Positions 11,273 through 23,317 are shown, counted from the first letter of the stretch. The stretch is DNA of 64,000 nucleotides from Breviolum minutum Mf 1.05b.01 (GCA_000507305.1 DF239040.1:145283-209282); one strand, 5' to 3'. Notes: generated by a model not told the origin, from the letters alone. Program-made: numbers and translations.

Positions 11273-11326
11273 ACATCCACCATTTGAAAATGTTTTTCAT
11301 GTTGATATTGGGGACGTTCCATTGCC
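11273..11326. repeat. Small inverted repeat
   Basis: The left arm GGCAATGGAACATCC pairs with the right arm GGACGTTCCATTGCC (14 of 15). The word 'gcaatggaacatcc' occurs again at about 42332, so the arm is a dispersed repeat. Confidence 0.65.
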
Positions 11327-11451
11327 ACAGAAAAGATTACCCCTACTTGATTATAGATTTTACATATGTATCCTCTAAACTATCCACTTGTAGGTGAGCA
11401 TCACCTTTGAGTCATTTTGGGTTTGCAGATAGACCCTTCAACTTTGAAAAA

Positions 11452-11502
<51 letters not shown>

Positions 11503-11503
11503 C
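11452..11503. repeat. (GAT)n microsatellite
   Basis: About 17 uninterrupted GAT units. Confidence 0.95.
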
Positions 11504-12251
11504 CAATTCGACCATCATTGTTTTTGTGATTAGGACAGGAAGCGGCGGCTGAGATGGTCCGGACCCCAGTGATGTTGGTTGACCACTTCGAACTCGTGTT
11601 GGAGTTCCAAAGAAAGCAAATAGGAACACCCAGGCACATGGAGATTTGATTCATGAGTCAATATAAGATAACTCATAAGGAAGTTGCTCCATTAGCGGAT
11701 GGCCGAGGTTCACGTTTGAAATGTTCATCCCTAAAGCTTGTTGACGAGTATATTTCTTGACGTGTATATATTCTATTGATTCAAGTGATAATGTATGTCA
11801 TTCTGTTGCTAATATAGATTTGAATAATTGAATCTAGAGGATGATAGCGGGCTTGCAGGAATAAAGGGCTCAAAATCAATGAGAACAATGAATCATTATA
11901 TTTATAGCCGATGAGTGAAAAAATGCTGTCAAAGAAACTGATAGCAGCATGTTTTGTATTTCCAATCATCAATTTTTGAGCCAATCATTTTGAGTTGCCA
12001 GAGAGCATGAGTGACCGCGATCTAGAATGCGGTTGCATCGGGATGTGCCTCCATCAAGTCTTAGGATCAATTTCGAAAAAGTGATGTTTCTTGCATTGAA
12101 AATACACACAATTTATTGAGAGAGAGAGAGAGACTTGGTCTTCCATCTCTTTGTGTCGTGCGAAGTTCAATCTACGATTGCAACGATTGTATATCTCTGG
12201 ATCATTTCATAAAATTCCAAAACCCATCAACATATGTTGTAGATACTCTAA

Positions 12252-12296
<45 letters not shown>

Positions 12297-12297
12297 T
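12252..12297. repeat. (ATG)n microsatellite
   Basis: About 15 ATG units. Poly-Asp and poly-His ORFs across it are artefacts of the repeat. Confidence 0.95.
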
Positions 12298-12538
12298 TGA
12301 CAACGACGCTCTTTGCATATTAAAACGTACAAATCTGACATGAACACACCCATTTCAAGCCATCGGATCTGTATTTTTAAATCCATGAAAATCCTCCAAT
12401 CCTCCATTTTTCGAACCTTCTTCTCTGAGGCGTCTTCCTCAACCAAGGTGCCTGCCGAAGGGTGGGAGTGACGTCCAAGATACGTCCCTCAGGACCGAAT
12501 TGATAGCCACGAATTTAGTGTTCAAACATGTTCAAAAT

Positions 12539-12597
12539 GATGAAATTTATTACAGTCTCAAGGACCCCAATGATTTGCTGGATGGATTCTGGGTTCA
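12539..12597 (+). CDS. Exon candidate of the 12.5-17 kb gene
   Basis: The + frame reads DEIYYSLKDPNDLLDGFWV and ends at a GTGATG donor at 12598 in phase 2. The acceptor is not clear. The 'SLxDPNDLLDGF' wording recalls the helical repeats of FAT-domain (PIK-related kinase) proteins, but one exon cannot establish that. Confidence 0.4.
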
Positions 12598-13240
12598 GTG
12601 ATGTTCTCATGTTCTCATCTCATACAAATCAAGTGTGGTCTCCGTGTTTTTCTTGTGAAGATCTGAGAGAGAAAACTATTGCTTTCCCTTGAACGAATCA
12701 TAGTTGAAAGTTACAAAGCCAAAGGCGGTGGCTCAGTCTTCACAAAGTCAAAAAGCATTTGCCGAGAGTCTATAACAAAAGGATCTCGGACTTCTCCATT
12801 TTTGTGAAAAACTACTGGTTTGACTCAAGTCAACAGATTTATGTATTGGGATACCTTTTGTGGAAAATTAACAAGTCATCCCTCGGATAATGGATTTATT
12901 GCAACGTGAAGCCAAAATATTGCAGTATGATTTCAAAATCGATTACTTCATATAGCTGTGTCTCAAGAATCACCGGCCAAAAAAGACATCCCTTGAATAG
13001 ACTTCCAATTTCACAGGCAAATATTGACGCAAATTTGTTCAGTAAGTCAACCTTCAGCGGAAAAAAGTCCGATGCCAGAACATGCCAGAACATCATCACT
13101 TTGATGCGAATCGAATCGAATGTGTCGCATAGTGTTACATACCTTCCAAAATGAGTTTAGGTGCTTTCAGGATTGAATCTTTGACTAACATTTCGAAAGA
13201 AACTGAAGCTATTATATAGTCAATTTACCCCCCACATAAA

Positions 13241-13412
13241 ATGTCCTCACTCAGCCAATGGCCAACCTTTGATCTCAGAGCTGCCAGCTTTCAGATTGAT
13301 CGGTCGTTTCAGGTCGTGACAAAGAATTCCTTGGACCAGTTAGACATCAAGTTGCAGTCTGATGTGCCAAGCTCAGTATCAGAAACTGAGGATGGACCAG
13401 GAGGTTGGAAGT
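13241..13412 (+). CDS. Exon candidate
   Basis: A + ORF reads FDLRAASFQIDRSFQVVTKN then an acidic SSVSETEDGPGG, with codon balance unlike the flanks. The donor is near 13412. It is collinear with the exons on either side. No family recognised. Confidence 0.4.
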
Positions 13413-13559
13413 TTTTGTCTTTTTTGACAAAGATTATGGTAATGTTAGTCAGGTATATATATCAGGGCTTATAGTTTATTGTAACACATTTTTATTGACA
13501 ATTTTCAGTAAATAATTCCAACTTGACGGATGTTTTCTTTTGGTGAAACCTGACTTGAG

Positions 13560-13670
13560 ACTTGAACTGCTGACTCACCTTCGAGTTCCAATAGCTTCAT
13601 ATGACAAACGGCGACATGACATCCCTGATGTACTGATTTTATTGATTAAAGACATGACCAGAAAGTTGAG
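13560..13670 (+). CDS. Internal exon of unrecognised gene
   Basis: The exon begins after AG at 13558-13559 and ends before GTAGTT at 13671. The phase is 1 + 36 codons + 2. It reads LELLTHLRVPIASYDKRRHD then IPDVLILLIKDMTRKL, a clear amphipathic, protein-like segment. It contains no Met near its start. Confidence 0.55.
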
Positions 13671-14724
13671 GTAGTTTCTTTTTGTTTGAGAGCTCCACCT
13701 GTCCAATGATCACAAATCAGCCTTTAGAATTGCATGACTGCAACAGAACAAAATATACCGTTACATACCTGTCGCATTTATGCATTTTTTGAAAACAAAA
13801 AGCAATACTACCTTGCTTCACCAAAAAACAAGCAAACATTCACCAAACAAACTTAGGTTTCTTCAAAACTCTCCACCTTTCTTCCCAATTGTATCTTTCG
13901 ACACAACTTCCGTTTTGTTTTTTTCGACCTCTAAACCTTGGTCCAGTTGGCCTCCAATCGTGAGGTCGATTGGTTAACAACCCAACTGGTGCCCAAACTC
14001 AAAGCCTCCTCGGCCAAAAAGCAGGGGAGACTCAATGGGTGAAACCCTGGAGGAATGGAACGGTTGAAGGTTGGATGAAACGAAGGTTGATGGTTTGGAT
14101 GGATGTTTTGCAGGATTTTTTTTTGGAATTTTAGGGAATGAGGTTTTGTTGATGGGTTTTGAGGGAGTTTACGCTTTGGGAAGATTGAAGAGCAGCATTT
14201 ATGGAAAACAAAAGCCAAGACAAATTTGCGGTTTGTTTCTATAAGAGTGATGTAAAAGCCATGAAAACTAAAAATACTAAAACTCTGGTCATAGTGACTC
14301 ATGTTTTTTTTGCCCGTTATTTTTGTTCATATCCAACAAATCCAGCCGTTTCGGCGTTTTTCCCGTGTTTTTTCCTTTGTAAATTGTTTCTTAGCGCAGC
14401 CAAAACCCGAAAGCTAGGGCTCCTTTCTCCTTCGTGAACGGCTCCGTGAACGCCTTGGGATCCAAGCTCACGATGCAAGAAGCTGCCTCTTGGGAGATGT
14501 GAAGAGAACTCACCGGGTTGAAACAGCTTGGTGAAAAAATGGAAGGGGGATAAAGAAATCATACTGTAAGTAAGAAATTGTTTGAAACAGGTTGGAGTTT
14601 TTTTTACATATCAACTGGTGTTATATGGATTTTTTGATGCATCAACATTGGAAATAAATTTCTGGTAAATGTCTGAGTGAGTTGCTTAAACAATAACGTT
14701 TCATTGTTTGGCTTCGTTTTTAAA
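13671..14724. other. Probable intron
   Basis: Short overlapping ORFs on both strands, none protein-like. No repeat family recognised. Confidence 0.35.
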
Positions 14725-14916
14725 ATCGAACAATGGCTGGAAAACACATTGAGCAAAACCCTCCAGCATTATCAAGTTTCGACCAACTTCGACGAGACAG
14801 CCCGAAACCCTGACCAACTCCAAGTGACACCTGGGACTTTTCAACCAAAAGCATGGAGCATGGACAACTCCCCCAAACAAGAAAAAGGGGGTCCAGTTCA
14901 TTTGTGCCAACGTTAA
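14725..14916 (+). CDS. Exon candidate
   Basis: The + frame reads IEQWLENTLSKTLQHYQVST and continues polar and Pro/Gln-rich to a TAA at 14914-14916. The first half is protein-like; the second may be read-through into an intron. Confidence 0.35.
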   Translation: MEQWLENTLSKTLQHYQVSTNFDETARNPDQLQVTPGTFQPKAWSMDNSPKQEKGGPVHLCQR

Positions 14917-15320
14917 GATGCCAAGATGTGTGTTTTATTTTTGTTGCTTTTTCTCGGATTGCAAAAACATGCTTATAGGTAATGAAGCATCCTTTTTTTT
15001 GTTCACCTGAAGATGTTTGATCTCAAGGAAGACGGAAAGTTCAAATATATGGGGGAAAGAAAGCTATGAAATATCAAGGGTAGTAATCATAGTATGGTGG
15101 GTTTTGTTACTTCGTCTTTTACAGGGCGTCAAAAGACTTTGTATTTGAGTGTTCTCTATCTTCCACAAGCTTCCACCCGAATCATGATCAAACAAAAGAT
15201 AACCTCGCACACTCATCAAGGGATCTATGATGTACATATATTTAAAATGCACCCAAAATTTGCAAAGTATTTTTATGTACAAAAATCCACATGCTCACCT
15301 CAATCATGTCACATGGGCAG

Positions 15321-15426
15321 GGTTGGTTCCAATATGTCAGTCTTGTTACCAAGGAATCTCTTCAAAAGCTGGTGAAGGACATGAGTCGGGCGGCAATAGA
15401 TTTCCCCTTTGCAATGGACCTTTTTG
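15321..15426 (+). CDS. Internal exon
   Basis: The exon runs from the acceptor 'catgggcag' to the donor GTAAAT. It encodes WFQYVSLVTKESLQKLVKDM and then a segment rich in small and hydrophobic residues (DFPFAMDLF). Reading through the donor also stays open for 16 codons, so the exact 3' end is uncertain. It lies just upstream of the coiled-coil exon at 15577. Confidence 0.5.
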
Positions 15427-15576
15427 GTAAATTTATTTCAAATTGGCGTAAAATGGCAAGGAAAAATATATGAGAACCCAAGTTTAAGGTGGATGTATGA
15501 AATCCAGTGAAACTGTTGTTTTTAATAGTTTTTTTTGGGGGTTTCACTTCCAGGCATGTGTCCCCTCCCTCCCCAG

Positions 15577-15663
15577 GACATGTTGACGAAGCGAAAAAAG
15601 TTGGAACAGGAAGCAGAGAAGAAACGCCTTGAAGAAGAGGTGGCGAATACGCCTTTGTTGCGG
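15577..15663 (+). CDS. Coiled-coil exon
   Basis: Bounded by 'tccccag' and a GTGAGT donor. It is 87 nt, 29 codons, phase 0. It encodes KRKKLEQEAEKKRLEEEVA, a charged single helix or coiled coil. Together with the Lys/Glu-rich start of the exon at 16356 (also phase 0) this suggests one continuous charged helix split by an intron. Confidence 0.65.
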
Positions 15664-15980
15664 GTGAGTAAATGACCTCGACCTCAAGGATTGTTGGGTT
15701 GAACTTATGACTTATGTTGTTTTTTTTGATTTGAGAAGAGTTGGGGTCAATGAATATTGCTGGTAGTTGTTTGGTTTTGAAACTTTATAACAACCTGAGA
15801 CGCTGTGTTTGTGTTTTTTTTCCAAAATTGAAGGGGCATGATGTCTTGCAAGAGTATCTTTGATAAAATGGACGTCAAAGTTTGTGACTGTCAAACTCGC
15901 AACAGTTGACATCCATGGCTGTCCCAAAGACATCTTCAAGAGCCACCCTTTTGGTGAGAACTCCCGGAAAAGATTATATA

Positions 15981-16092
15981 CCCTCACGCTCCCTAAAACT
16001 AACAGCAAAAGACCCTGAAAAGTGATGCTTGGAAGACAAGCCTTTAGGGGCAAAAGGCCTTTTTACGGTGGCTATCTTAGTTTTTGGGAGGA
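15981..16092. mobile_element. Fold-back MITE, family A
   Basis: Outer ends 'ccctcacgctccctaaaact' and 'agtttttgggagga', inner 'gaccctgaaaagtgatg..ttggaagac', flanked by TA. It lies within the intron between the 15577 and 16356 exons. Confidence 0.8.
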
Positions 16093-16355
16093 TAGATTCT
16101 GGGATTTCTTACTTCCGGAGAATGAAGGGACCTTTTCTTCCTATCGAAAACCCTTTCAAAGCTGCTGCACTTGGGGTTAATGTGAGTGATAATTGTACTT
16201 TTCCGTTATAAGCCCCATGGTTTTCGCCCCTTTGCAAATCCAATTTTTGTGAAGCACACAAAAACATCCAAGAAGAACAAGTTCCCAGAAATTCTCCGGA
16301 TCTCTGGTATAATCCGGAGATGTTCCCTGTTTTTTGGACGTTTTTTTTTGTCCAG

Positions 16356-16490
16356 GAAAAGAAGAAGAAAGAAGAACTTCCGCAGAACGAAGTCCCAGAC
16401 GACGAGTTCTTCGCTCAATACATGTGCCTTGGACGCCAATTTGTTTTGCCTTGGAAGCTGGACAAAACCTGCCCGTTTCTTTTTGGATGA
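16356..16490 (+). CDS. Exon with basic/acidic start, ending in TGA
   Basis: Acceptor 'ttttgtccag', then 44 codons to a TGA at 16488-16490. It starts EKKKKEELPQNEVPDDEFF and continues AQYMCLGRQFVLPWKLDKT. It fits the phase of the 15577 exon. The TGA may be the true stop or may lie just inside the next intron. Overlapping ORFs on the minus strand are shadows. Confidence 0.5.
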   Translation, partial: EKKKKEELPQNEVPDDEFFAQYMCLGRQFVLPWKLDKTCPFLFG

Positions 16491-16754
16491 TGGGAACCAT
16501 TGGGGCCCATTTCTAAGGGAAATTCCCAGCAGTTTTGTTTGGTTGAAAAACCAATTCACTTGGTGATTTTGGGATGCTATTTTTCAAACAGATTGGGGGG
16601 TGCATCAAGGCTATGAAGATATAAGGTTTAAGGTCCGTTATAGTTTGGGGGTTGCAGTTCAACCCTGGGATCTAAGTGGGTATATTTGATCTCATCAAAT
16701 GATCCGGGATCCCGTCATAAACCTTCACGAAATTCACTGTGAACCAGTGTCTTA

Positions 16755-17037
16755 GGCAGGACCCAAATGTTTCATGTGGAATTTCGTTGATGTCGATATA
16801 TGTAGCATGGCAAAAACAAGGCGTTTTTTCCGTAACACAGAAGTGGAACAACACGGTGTGGTCAAGCATCTCCATCTGTGATTCGGATATCGCTTCAATG
16901 GGTTCATTTTCTGACCGGAATTTGTGGAGGTGCAAACAAGAAAACACCCCCAGCTTGTTGGAAACGATTTTTGTGGTGGCGCTATCATCACGGATCATTA
17001 TTAAATTTTTGGAGGGATTGAAGAATGCACATCTATG
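16755..17037 (+). CDS. Long exon candidate
   Basis: The + frame from about 16755 (acceptor 'gtcttag') stays open for about 94 codons and ends at the GTGAAT donor at 17038 in phase 2. It includes CGISLMSIYVAWQKQGVF and PSLLETIFVVALSSRIIIKF. The donor coincides with the start of the donor-anchored repeat shared with two poly(A) polymerase introns, which supports this strand. A minus ORF over 16672-17064 also reads well, so the call is not secure. Confidence 0.4.
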
Positions 17038-17105
17038 GTGAATTTTGAGGGGAATTTCCTTCAAAAAAGTGCATTGTTTGGGTCGGAAACAGAATGACCC
17101 CCGGT
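17038..17105 (+). repeat. Introner-like repeat at a splice donor (copy 1)
   Basis: Starts GTGAATTTTGAGGGGAATTT, then a run of A, 'gtgcattgtttgggtcgg' and 'aatgacccccgg'. The same order of words starts the introns at 35937 and, shortened, 36079. A + frame through it stays open to a TAG at 17250-17252, which I take as chance or an alternative coding use. Confidence 0.55.
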
Positions 17106-18125
17106 ATCATCGGGATTAGGTTGGCTGATTTTTTTTCACTGATAAGAAATTCCCTTGAAGTTTTCCAACTCGAGGATGACATGTTTATCTCCATCTTGGA
17201 AGACTCAATCCATTTTGCAGTAGTTGGAATGATGGTTCAGGATGAGACCTAGCGCTGGTGATAAGGGATATTGATATACCGTATAGTCTGATAGATGTGC
17301 AAATATCCAGAATATACATGTGCATGCAATACATATGATATTCAGAACATCATTTTTTAATAAGTAGAATATGATCGCAACGAACCCTACAAATCCCTAG
17401 TGGCCTAACGAAATCCCTATACCTTGTTACAGAAAAAAAACTTGCACAAGATCCACCCAAACATGACGGCAGGTGATGCCGACAAAAGGTCGTTGAGGCT
17501 CTGGATTTTTTTGGGGTTCCACAGGTTAAGATGAGCAGTGAACAAAAAGGGAAGCCCTTATATTGTTGGTTTATTTGGAGGATTTCTTTGTTTTGGGGGG
17601 ATGAAATTCTAGCCTCTTTTTGTTTGTTATGGGGAAGTATTACCAAAGACTATGACAATGATGATGTAAGTTGCCTTATCACAAAGACAATTGCTGTGGC
17701 ACAGGTTTTGATCAATGTTCTTTGGAAACTATGTTGTAGAGAGGTTTTTGAATTCAATCATTGATGAATACTAAACTAAATACTGTATCATGATAGCATC
17801 ATGCGACTAGAATACAAAGCATCACTACAACAAAAACCGTGAGGTCACAGTGACCAACCAACCATTGTTCTCGATGGTTAGTCTAGATAGTATATATATA
17901 ATTAATTCAAAATACATTTTTGGTGAAACCACCGACCACCTGGCATCCTAACAAGTCTCCTGAACAAAAAGTATAGCCAAATCAACCACCAGCTTCATGT
18001 TTGTTTTGGTGAGAGAGAACATGTTACAATTCCAATCACCTTGGTGAAACCAGATAACATCTAACAACCCACCTACCAGGAGTGGTCCCCGAAACATCCA
18101 ACCACCAACATCTCACAACGACCTT

Positions 18126-18196
18126 GGATCCCGCCGTGCGCAGAAATTATTTCAGAAGTTGCTGCTGTGTGAAAATGAGAGAAAGACCACACGTAG
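18126..18196 (+). CDS. Exon candidate
   Basis: The + frame reads GSRRAQKLFQKLLLCENERK and ends at a GTGGCT donor at 18197. It is basic and amphipathic. The acceptor is not resolved and the gene is unknown. Confidence 0.4.
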
Positions 18197-18460
18197 GTGG
18201 CTGAAATCAGGTGATCTTTGTCGTTTTTTTGGCTTTCAAATAGGTTGTGTGTGTGTATCCTTGTTGCATGATTTCCAGTGAATCTTTACTGTTTGCCCTT
18301 TATGGGTGTGTTTGGGATTTACCCAACACCATTCCAAAGAGATAGATCCATGGGCAAACTGTAAATTCCAAACCCCCATCAACCTCATGTCTTTTAGCTT
18401 CGGTGATGAAGCTTGTAGCTTTTCCAACAAAAAACCCTGAAATCATGGGGAATTTAAGGC

Positions 18461-18540
18461 TGCCCCCCCAATGCCACCCGGTTAATACCCTATTAGTGGG
18501 TCGTTAATTCCTGCGGGGGGGTTGGTATTGGGGGGTAAAA
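18461..18540. repeat. GC-rich inverted repeat
   Basis: 'ccccccaatgccacc' pairs with 'ggttggtattgggggg' around an AT-rich middle containing 'ccctattagtggg'. Related words appear at 50784 and 57937. Confidence 0.5.
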
Positions 18541-19079
18541 CCCTTAGTTAAGCGGCCTTCCCTAGCACTTTTGGTGATAGTAAGGTTGTGGTTTTGTCAA
18601 TAAATTAATGACTCTGAGACTATAGTTTTGGAATGACCAAAAACCAGAAAAAGGCGATCCATCTATGGGTTTACGAATCTGGGATTACCTGCAACAGTCA
18701 AAGATACTTTGGCAACAAATCTTGTTTTGTTAAGCCTAGTGGCTAACCTATGTAGACTACCATGTTAGATGCGGAACAAGAATTACTCTGACAAAAATAT
18801 CTAACATGAATCTGGGTAACCAAACAACGCTTTCCATATCTTTCTAATCTTTCCAAAGGCTGTGTTCGTTCAAGCCTGGTAGCCAACCACCTGTCAGTCC
18901 GAATCGGCAGCTTCAGAGTTTCGTGGAAACCCCTGGTCCCCGCAGACCTTGACAACCCGCATGGTTTTCAGCGATCGAAAATTCTTTAGGGGGGTATGCA
19001 AGCCACCTCCGCATTAAGCTGTACATACTAAATATTGAATTTTGGAGCAGAATTTGGAGTTGGTGAATAGTTGGTGAAT

Positions 19080-19189
19080 GCACCCCAAAGTTTAACATGG
19101 AACCTGAAAAATGGCGGATTTTCCAAGATCGGAATCTCCTTTTTCCAGGGGCTGATTTTCAGGTGCCATGTTAGTTTTTGGGGGTGTAA
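19080..19189. mobile_element. Fold-back MITE, family A
   Basis: Outer ends 'caccccaaagtttaacatgg' and 'ccatgttagtttttgggggt', inner 'cctgaaaaatggcgg' and 'gattttcaggtg'. Confidence 0.8.
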
Positions 19190-20068
19190 ATTTGATTATA
19201 CAAGTGATACATATATCTTTGGAACCAACCCCCCAGGATTCCAGTCACCAGTGTGATTCAAAGCCGGACAATCGTCATTTGTGGATCAAACCATACGTAC
19301 ATTTTGTGCAAACCAAACACACCCAAAGTTCACTCCTAAAATTCGGAAGGTTAGTCTGGGGGATTTTTTGTTCTCCTCCCCAAAAATATCTACATGAATT
19401 GGACGAGTTTTTTTTTTCAAAGTTGGTGAAATGGTTCCATTTTTTTTGCACGGAATGCACGGAATGCATAAGCAGTGACCAGGTGACCGAAGTGGTTACT
19501 TGCCGTATATAGGGGATGATAGTTCATTACACTACCCGGCTATGTTATATACTATTATATACAGTAAGGAATTTTGATGGGCCATTATCAGGATCTAACA
19601 TGAACCAATCAGCACGTTGTTGGGACTGTCGGACTGGGTTTTCCTTCTTAGTACAAAGTCGCTTGCGGCCCTTGTGACTGCGATTTCCCAACATCGATCT
19701 GTTTTTTGCATAGTCAATATATAAATGAAGATTGTCAGAAGATCAGATGATCAATTTGAAAAGGGATGAATCCGCAGAGAAACCATACATCTTTAGTTTG
19801 CCTATTGCAGATGAAACGAACAGGTGCAACTAGACGTATTTTGTTTTGTGATTCCGGGAACATTTCGGTTTTAAAATTTCTACCTGGACATTGCATGATG
19901 TTAACCGTTGCAATGTATAACTTTGATGCGATTTTGAACAGCTCAGTACCCAATTTGTATCAATTTGTAATAAATCAAGGATCTATTTGCATCACCAAAC
20001 CTCACCAAAAAGAAAGTTGCAAATCAAGGGCTGGTGTTTAGCGTTTATGTTTTGTTTTTTTCCTTGCA

Positions 20069-20193
20069 ACCCCCCGTGAAACTAACAGCAATTACGCCCC
20101 TGAGAAATCCGTGGTTGGAAGATGACGATGATGAAATTTCCTTTTGGGGCAAGTGGGGTCTATTTTCAGGGGCGTTAGTTTGTACGGAGGGTA
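20069..20193. mobile_element. Fold-back MITE, family A
   Basis: Left 'cccccgtgaaactaacagc' and 'gcccctgagaaatccgtgg', 'ttggaagatg'; centre 'tttccttttggggca'; right 'tattttcaggggcgttagtt' and 'ggagggta'. Confidence 0.85.
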
Positions 20194-20211
20194 CATGTTT
20201 TTGTCGTCGGT

Positions 20212-20352
20212 TTCGGGGATGATCCTAAGACTAGATTATCACAGTACCTCCGGCTGAAAGCGCCGCGTCACTGGGACCCATTGAGAAGTGAGACTGACGA
20301 GATGGACAAGTCAGCGATCGATCACGAAAAAAACACCAGCAACATTGATCAC
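20212..20352 (+). CDS. Exon candidate, unrecognised
   Basis: A + frame beginning in or just after the MITE end reads DPKTRLSQYLRLKAPRHWDP then RSETDEMDKSAIDHEKNTSN. It can stop at a GTGGGA donor at 20353 or stay open to a TGA near 20460. It is GC-rich, charged and protein-like over almost 80 codons. No family recognised. If the gene runs rightward, its later exons are not seen before the poly(A) polymerase gene. Confidence 0.45.
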
Positions 20353-21440
20353 GTGGGAACCCAAATTACAAGTGTGAAGTGGTCGTGTAATGGACACATT
20401 GAAGTCAGCAGAAAAAATGTAGTGTACAATGGCACATTCATAAAGTTGCATTCATTTTGAGGAAGCCAAACATTGCATCACAGGTACCAGGTAGCGGATG
20501 AAAAGATGATGTGTTTGATGTCTTGCTTTTTAGTCCCTTTTTAAGAACTTCGAATCGATGGAGAAAAGTGTCGCACATCCGACGTTGCCAGCTTGAACCG
20601 CAGCTTTGAAAGGTTGGTCGATCAAACTCACAATATAAGATTATTGGCCAAAGTTTATGTTGGCAAAACTTGGCGGATGAAATTTTGTTCAGTGTAAAAA
20701 AGTGTTTTTTTCATAATTCGAACAAATAAATTCGATTCAAGATATGAAGAGAGATGAGGAGTTGGGTATTTTGTAAAAGGTTTCTAAGAACCTTTTTTGA
20801 AAAAACATCGTGAAATTAGATATAACTTTGTGAAACACTCAATATTTCATGAGAACGGTATTTTGGCAAAAGATCATGAGTGTTTTCCAGTTGGAACCAT
20901 ACTCAAAGAAGTACCTCAAACAACTTTGAACCATTGAAATTTACCATCAGCATTCAGTGATCCCATCGACGGATGTGGTGGACATGACTTTGGCGATGGA
21001 GGTGCGGTGAATCCAAAAATCGGAAACATCCATAAATGAGCCTATCAATATATATACACACACACATATTTATGTATCCCTAAAGGAATCAATAAACATG
21101 AATAACACTACTGTAGATTTATAGACTTGTTTCAAGATGAATGGTATAATGACAACTAGGGCAAAGTGGATGCTGGTAAGATGGTGATGGATGATGAGTG
21201 ATGTATGATTCAGCCTAATCTCTTGGGTGGTTTGCTCAACATCACCGGCTAAACGTGGCGAATAAAAGCATGGCAGTTCAAAACACCTCTTCTTTTCTGT
21301 GTATATGCAAAAATAACAAACACATATATCATATGATGAAATCGCATATATCTATGTATATACATATGATTATACTAACAACTCTATAATATATTCATGA
21401 TATATGCTTATATATTCTATTGTATATATATATATATATG

Positions 21441-21568
21441 TTAGGGTAATTCCCGCTCTCAGGATGCCAGTGTCGACCAAAAGTCAATACAGAGTATTGC
21501 AATTTGGTTTGGCCTGGGGATTTGAATAAACCTTCACTTTCCACTCTGGGAAGCGGGAATCACCCTAA
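21441..21568. mobile_element. MITE-like element with TTAGGGTAATTCCCGCT ends
   Basis: TTAGGGTAATTCCCGCT at the left is matched by AGCGGGAATCACCCTAA at the right (16 of 17 as inverted repeats), 128 bp overall. I saw no second copy in the window. Confidence 0.75.
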
Positions 21569-22209
21569 CTTATGCAACACCGATGGACATGATTTCATAC
21601 CATTGACAATTGAGATTCACATAAACCAATTTGAATGGTTTCATTCAATTCTATATTATGCCAATTCAGGTTGATGGTTCAACAACTATCCCTGTTAAAC
21701 AACTACATATGTATATTGAAAGGAGTTCGGAAAACTCAGAATCTTGGGACCATTTCAACCATATGGACCCTGTATATAAACCCCTTACATTATCCCTGCA
21801 ACCTGTCACTTTCGTTGGGACCATTCCCACCCACAATTCCACCAGCCACCTCGGGGAAGGCAAAAGGAGATGCGGTGCGGCCGTCGTGGAAGGGAAGGGG
21901 ATGTTTGTTACCTGTGGGATGATGCATGTCCCAAACGTGTTTTTTCGTTTTGGTTTGGGTGGGAAACATTGAATAAATAGAGTTTGGATATACAGGAATC
22001 CTTGTTCCTAGATATTTCCTGAAAAATCATCTTTGATGCCATATTTTTGGACAATACTTTGAGTATGAGAAATGCTTAGATAGATCTGTTAAAGTTATTT
22101 CTACCCAACATCCTTTTAAAGCTTGAAAGCTACCCTTGAAGATTCCAATGAAAAGTTAGAGTATCCAGCCAAGACCTTCTTCAGGATCTACTTCAGCTGG
22201 GCCGAACAA

Positions 22210-22327
22210 TATATGGGTGTTTCCACAAAATAGGGGGAACACCCCCAAAATGGATGGTGAAAATAATGGAAAACCCTATTAAAATGGATGATTTGGGGGT
22301 ACCACCATTTTCGGAAACATTTATATG
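22210..22327. mobile_element. Fold-back repeat, family B copy 2
   Basis: Shares 'atatgggtgtt', 'aaccctattaaaatggatga', 'tttgggggtaccac' and 'ttttcggaaacat' with 8121-8257. Confidence 0.75.
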
Positions 22328-23262
22328 ATATGCATTATTTTAATATCACTAAATATGTATTCTTTGGTTTTTATGTATGCATCTATTGTATATATCTTAT
22401 AGTACAGGTTCAGGATAACATTGGAAGAAGCATCTAACCATGTCGATTTATGCAAACATTGTCGATTTGTTGATGCAAAACGGAGCAAATGAGAAATCAA
22501 CATCTGAAGGGATTTGGACATTTTCAATTGGTGGAGGATTTTGCCAATAATGAAACAGTATGATGACATCATTCTTTGAATCGTGAAAATAACCACACTG
22601 TTTAAAATGGATACATCTTACGGTAGAATCTTGTGAGATTACTTACCACTTGTACTTTTGGTCCCTGAAACAAAAAAACACATCCAGGGGTTTAAAATAT
22701 TGATTTATATTTAAGCAGCGCCTGTGGAAAAACATCCCTGGTTGGTTACTAAGTGGATATACATACAATGTAATCTTCCTTTATGTTTGTATATGAGGGG
22801 ATCCCTTTTTAGTTGGTTAAGAAAATGATGGCTATTTTTTAATCGCGGAAAATGTCGTTTACAAGTGGTAAACCCCAAGCTCACCATATAGTGGATCATC
22901 TAAATTATATGACATGTTTCGCTAAGTTGGTGGGTAATTGGACTGCCGTTCACCGTAGTAACGAGTAATACTGTTGGTGTACGAAATCCTGCACCAGTTG
23001 AGAGGTAGTTTATCCCATTATCTACTAAGGTTGTAGCTCCATCCCAGGTGGTTGTTTGGGATATCTTCCATCAACAGTAATTGGTTAATTACCAATTACT
23101 ACATGGGTAAATCATCACGATTTCCATTGAGATCCAGGTTGTACCAGCACGGGAGATGGGACAAGCCGTCAAGTCCGGAAGCCTCAGGGGTCTTTTGGTT
23201 GGTGGAAACATGAGTTTAATGATGATTTTTTATGCCAGGAATTTGGGGATACCACCTGTTTA

Positions 23263-23276
23263 GAGGATGATGATGT

Positions 23277-23317
<41 letters not shown>

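Larger units (their letters stand above)
10118..12530. other. Non-coding, repeat-rich
   Basis: Contains the GAT/ATG microsatellites at 11452 and 12252, a TTGTTG/TTGGTTG-rich stretch near 10490-10590 and the hairpin at 11273-11326. Around 10190-10300 there are short open + stretches but no convincing exon. Confidence 0.4.

Noticed and set aside
16672..17064. 130-codon minus ORF
   Set aside because: It reads fairly well, but the + exon ends at a donor that coincides with the repeat found at two other donors, and all other supported genes are on +. Not fully excluded.
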